Source of the DNA: Flavobacterium sp. LHD-80
GTDB lineage: Bacteria > Bacteroidota > Bacteroidia > Flavobacteriales > Flavobacteriaceae
Direction: 5' to 3'
Length of the DNA stretch: 64,000 nt
Assembly: GCF_030929605.1 (NCBI RefSeq)
Contig: NZ_JAVFVS010000005.1
Location: forward strand, 310,001 to 374,000
Part shown: positions 61,498 to 64,000 of the stretch, piece after piece
Numbering within the stretch: the stretch's first letter is position 1
Layout: every line of letters starts with the position of its first letter
The notes under the pieces: generated by a model
What the model saw: the letters and a program-made list of their open reading frames with translations, nothing else
Database searches by the model: none
What the model was told of the DNA's origin: nothing
Position numbers and translations under genes: made by a program

Positions 61498-62844
61498 TTA
61501 TATTTTTTCTGTTGAAAGTTCCACATGATGCGGACCTTTATTGATAATTTTTCCAATCAAAAGCAAAAACAGTATTCCGAGTAAAAGATACAATCCGATG
61601 AAACCTAATAAAGTAAATAAAGTGTTTCCGGATGAAACCGTTGGCGACGCGCCCGAAGCCGTTCGCATTAAATTATAAACGAGCCACGGCTGTCTTCCTA
61701 ATTCAGCGGTGTACCAACCTGTAGTGTTGGCGATGTAAGGAAAAGGCATCATAAACATTAATGACCACAAAATCCATTTGGTTTCGAATAATTTTCCTCT
61801 TATTAATTGAAAAAGCGAGAGAATCATCAAACCAATAAACACAGTTCCGAGGCCAACCATAATATGATAGGCATAATATAAACCAGAAATATTGGTTGGA
61901 TGCAAATCTTCTTCAAACTGATCTAAACCTTTAATTTCTTGATTCCAGTTTCCATAAGTCAAGAAACTCAAGATATTAGGAACCGCAATTTTATTATCCA
62001 GCTTTTTGTCTTTCACATCGGGCTGACCAATTAAAACAATTTCAGAACCTTTTTTCTCGGTATGAAAAATTCCTTCCATTCCGGCAAAAGTTACGGGTTG
62101 GTATTTTACGACATTTTTAGCCAGTAAATCTCCCGTTGGAACTGCAACAATAATACTCGAAATCAATCCGAAGATAACACCGGTTTTAAGAAACAGTTTT
62201 CCGAAAGAAACATTCTTATGACTTAAAATATAGAAAGCGCCAATTCCAGCAACAACAAAAGAACTCGTTACCAAAGAAGCGGCTTGATTGTGTAAATAAG
62301 AAGGCCAAAGCCAAGGATTTAAAAACAAAGCCTGAAAATTATTCAGAACAAATTTTCCGTTTTCCAGAATTTCATAACCAACAGGATTCTGCATCCACGA
62401 ATGTGTTGCTATAATTAAAAATCCGCTGGCCCAGGAACCAATACAAATTAATAATCCGGTGACAAAATGCCATTTGTGGCCGAGGAGTTTTTCTCCAAAT
62501 AAAAATATTCCCAGAAAAGAGGATTCTAAAAAAAACGAAAACATTCCTTCCATTGCGAGCGTTTGGCCAATAATTCCTCCTGTTAATTCGGAAAATTTAG
62601 CCCAATTTGTTCCGAATTGAAATTCCATTGGAATTCCGGTTACAACGCCCATTGCAAAATTCAGGGCAAAGATTTTCATCCAAAAATGCGTGGCGTGATT
62701 ATATTGTTCGTCTTTAGTTTTTAGATATTTCCATTTGAAGTAAACTATGATGAGCGAAAGACCCATTGTAAGTTGCGGAAAAAGATAGTGAAAGGTAATT
62801 GTGAAGGCGAATTGCATTCGGTCATAAAAAAGCATTTCTTCCAT
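61498..62844 (-). CDS. cydA: Cytochrome bd quinol oxidase subunit I
   Basis: 448 residues from this start. The heme-ligand histidine in FTITFHYLFPQLTMG, the WPSYLHNQAASLVT histidine, TGDLLAKNVVKYQPVTFAGMEG (start of the quinol loop, here short) and GWYTAELGRQPW near the C-terminus are present. The frame is open from a TTG at 62874; ATGs at 62844 and 62835 are better starts. The short quinol loop is usual in Bacteroidota. Confidence 0.95.
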   Translation of the reverse strand: MEEMLFYDRMQFAFTITFHYLFPQLTMGLSLIIVYFKWKYLKTKDEQYNHATHFWMKIFALNFAMGVVTGIPMEFQFGTNWAKFSELTGGIIGQTLAMEGMFSFFLESSFLGIFLFGEKLLGHKWHFVTGLLICIGSWASGFLIIATHSWMQNPVGYEILENGKFVLNNFQALFLNPWLWPSYLHNQAASLVTSSFVVAGIGAFYILSHKNVSFGKLFLKTGVIFGLISSIIVAVPTGDLLAKNVVKYQPVTFAGMEGIFHTEKKGSEIVLIGQPDVKDKKLDNKIAVPNILSFLTYGNWNQEIKGLDQFEEDLHPTNISGLYYAYHIMVGLGTVFIGLMILSLFQLIRGKLFETKWILWSLMFMMPFPYIANTTGWYTAELGRQPWLVYNLMRTASGASPTVSSGNTLFTLLGFIGLYLLLGILFLLLIGKIINKGPHHVELSTEKI

Positions 62845-62997
62845 AGAGTGGTATTGTTTTATGAGGTTCCACAAATTTACCCATTAAAACCCGAAATGTC
62901 ACTCTCAAAAAAAAGTTTATGTACCAATATTTGTGAAACTTTTCAACAATTTGAAAGGTGGAAATTACATTTATTCTTTACGATTACTCGCTGAGGT

Positions 62998-63099
62998 TTG
63001 TCATTTCGACGAAGGAGAAATCCTCGCAAGAAGCTCGACAAAGATTGGGTTTACGTTGCGGAGTTACTTGCGAGGATTTCTCCTTCGTCGAAATGACAA
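62998..63099. repeat. MITE-like element with perfect 33-bp inverted repeats
   Basis: 62998-63030 and 63067-63099 are exact reverse complements (TTGTCATTTCGACGAAGGAG...), separated by 36 bp. The arms are richer in G+C than the surroundings. It lies between cydA and the HD-domain gene, with no coding capacity. Confidence 0.85.
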
Positions 63100-63139
63100 T
63101 ATTGTCTATAAATCGTAATTAGAATACGAATTCGAAAAA

Positions 63140-63733
63140 CTATCCTTTCTTCAAAATCCCTTTTTCAACGCTTTCATTAATCAATCCTTCTGCATAATTC
63201 CAAATCGATTCTGAACCTTTTTTAATCACGCTTTTTTTCTCATAAACCTTGTCATAGCTCACATCAAATTCTTTCCAAGTTCCGCCATTGTTAGAAGTGT
63301 TTTGCAATAAAGGCTCTAATCTGTCCATTGATCTTGCAAATTTAGCTTCGTTGGTTTCTCCGGCTTCAAATTCTTCCCAAATGGCAATAAAATCTTCGGC
63401 TTGTTTTTTCGGAAGCAAACCAAAAATCCTGTTTGCCGCTAATCGCTCTTCACCCGTATTATCATGACTTTTTACAGTATCATAAATAAAAACATCTCCA
63501 GCATCGATTTCTACAATATCATGAATCAAAACCATTTTTACGACTTTTAAAACATCAATTGGTTCGTTTGAATGTTCGGCTAAAACAATTGCCATTAAAG
63601 CCAAATGCCAGCTGTGTTCTGCATCATTTTCGCATCGATCGCTGTTAAATAGTTTCGTTTTTCGCTGAATGTATTTTACTTTATCAATCTCTTTTATAAA
63701 AGCAATTTGATCTAATAAATCTTTTGTATTCAT
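63140..63733 (-). CDS. HD-domain phosphohydrolase (YfbR-like nucleotidase family)
   Basis: 197 residues. The metal-binding pattern is complete: CENDAEHSWHLALMAI, VLIHDIVEIDAGD and a later ARSMDRLEPLLQN aspartate. Family members dephosphorylate deoxynucleoside monophosphates or related compounds. An upstream in-frame ATG at 63766 would add 11 residues that the family lacks, so 63733 (MNTKDLL) is preferred. Confidence 0.9.
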   Translation of the reverse strand: MNTKDLLDQIAFIKEIDKVKYIQRKTKLFNSDRCENDAEHSWHLALMAIVLAEHSNEPIDVLKVVKMVLIHDIVEIDAGDVFIYDTVKSHDNTGEERLAANRIFGLLPKKQAEDFIAIWEEFEAGETNEAKFARSMDRLEPLLQNTSNNGGTWKEFDVSYDKVYEKKSVIKKGSESIWNYAEGLINESVEKGILKKG

Positions 63734-63909
63734 ATAACTGATTATTTTTTTTCTTAAAAATGACATTCGTAATATGCAAAATTAAAGCTTAAAGCGTAAT
63801 TGCTCAACTTTAAATTACTTAAATAACTTGTATAATGAAAATTCACTTCTTTTTACACAGAAATCAAATTTCTGTAACATTAGTCACCTATTTTACGAAA
63901 AAACAAACT

Positions 63910-63917
63910 TACCTTTG
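63910..63917 (+). promoter_or_regulatory. Probable -7 box of the right-edge gene
   Basis: TACCTTTG fits TAnnTTTG, 26 bp upstream of the start at 63944. A TGTAACATT element lies about 25 bp farther upstream; its complement AATGTTAC also lies ahead of the TSUP permease gene. Confidence 0.55.
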
Positions 63918-63943
63918 TGTTCCATATTTTAGATTTCCAAATC

Positions 63944-64000
63944 ATGAAAATTGAACAAATTTACACCGGATGCCTTGCGCAAGGTGCATACTATATCACT
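63944..64000 (+). CDS. Metallo-beta-lactamase-fold protein, N-terminus only
   Basis: Only 19 codons are in the window, reading MKIEQIYTGCLAQGAYYIT. This opening is characteristic of the MBL-fold/rhodanese hydrolases related to persulfide dioxygenases in Bacteroidota. The rest lies past the window edge, so the call rests on this short stretch and on the sulfur-related genes nearby. Confidence 0.55.
   Translation, partial: MKIEQIYTGCLAQGAYYIT

Noticed and set aside
1-64000. tRNA, rRNA, integrase or transposase genes
   Set aside because: None was recognised on either strand, so the accessory region is not assigned to a defined mobile element.

Overview
The window looks like a chromosomal segment of a Flavobacterium-type member of the Bacteroidota. 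The evidence is AT-rich DNA, a SusC-type TonB-dependent receptor, many SPII lipoproteins, Bacteroidota promoters of the TAnnTTTG type, and several of the dispersed hairpin repeats common between genes in flavobacteria. No rRNA, tRNA, CRISPR array or insertion sequence was recognised.

Positions 1-22,640 form a glucuronoxylan utilisation locus, all on the minus strand. In order of transcription it runs: GH67 alpha-glucuronidase, SDR oxidoreductase, mannonate dehydratase, GH115 glucuronidase, GH10 xylanase, GPH-type transporter, cytoplasmic GH43, lipoprotein GH43, a GntR/LacI-type regulator, xylulokinase, xylose isomerase, transaldolase, aldose epimerase, and a SusC receptor cut by the window edge. 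Surface and periplasmic enzymes release xylo-oligosaccharides and glucuronic acid. The transporter imports the sugars, and XylA/XylB and UxuA feed central metabolism. Related CAAnCGGTTG palindromes lie ahead of the SusC gene, the transporter gene and the GH67 gene, so one regulator may control the locus.

Positions 24,750-44,500 are the accessory and most unusual part. Three paralogous cassettes (A 24,796-28,765; B 34,834-38,688; C 41,098-44,261) each pair a divergent minus-strand single-pass membrane protein of unknown function with a plus-strand set: structured leader, tiny proline-rich lipoprotein, TPR-sensor histidine kinase and (A and B only) a response regulator. The B lipoprotein is a pseudogene. 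C lacks the response regulator and the outer domain of the membrane protein. The membrane-protein promoters share a 14-bp near-palindrome at a fixed 21-22 bp from the -7 box. Two genes of a defence-like island between A and B (28,915-34,748) carry the same arrangement. That island holds an OLD-type ATPase/nuclease, two PD-(D/E)XK-like proteins, a YidD-like protein and two KTSC-type proteins. I regard this as the best candidate for an undescribed system: a multi-copy lipopeptide/two-component network that may control the neighbouring nuclease genes.

Positions 38,950-64,000 are otherwise ordinary: a GH1 beta-glucosidase, an RND efflux operon (adaptor, pump, outer-membrane factor), an M1 peptidase with an ACT-domain protein, a GapN-like aldehyde dehydrogenase, a sulfur-handling group (rhodanese, Crp/Fnr regulator, TSUP permease and, at the right edge, the start of a metallo-beta-lactamase-fold protein), cytochrome bd oxidase (cydAB) and an HD-domain phosphohydrolase. 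Several inverted repeats sit between these genes, and one extends into the 3' end of the Crp-family coding sequence.
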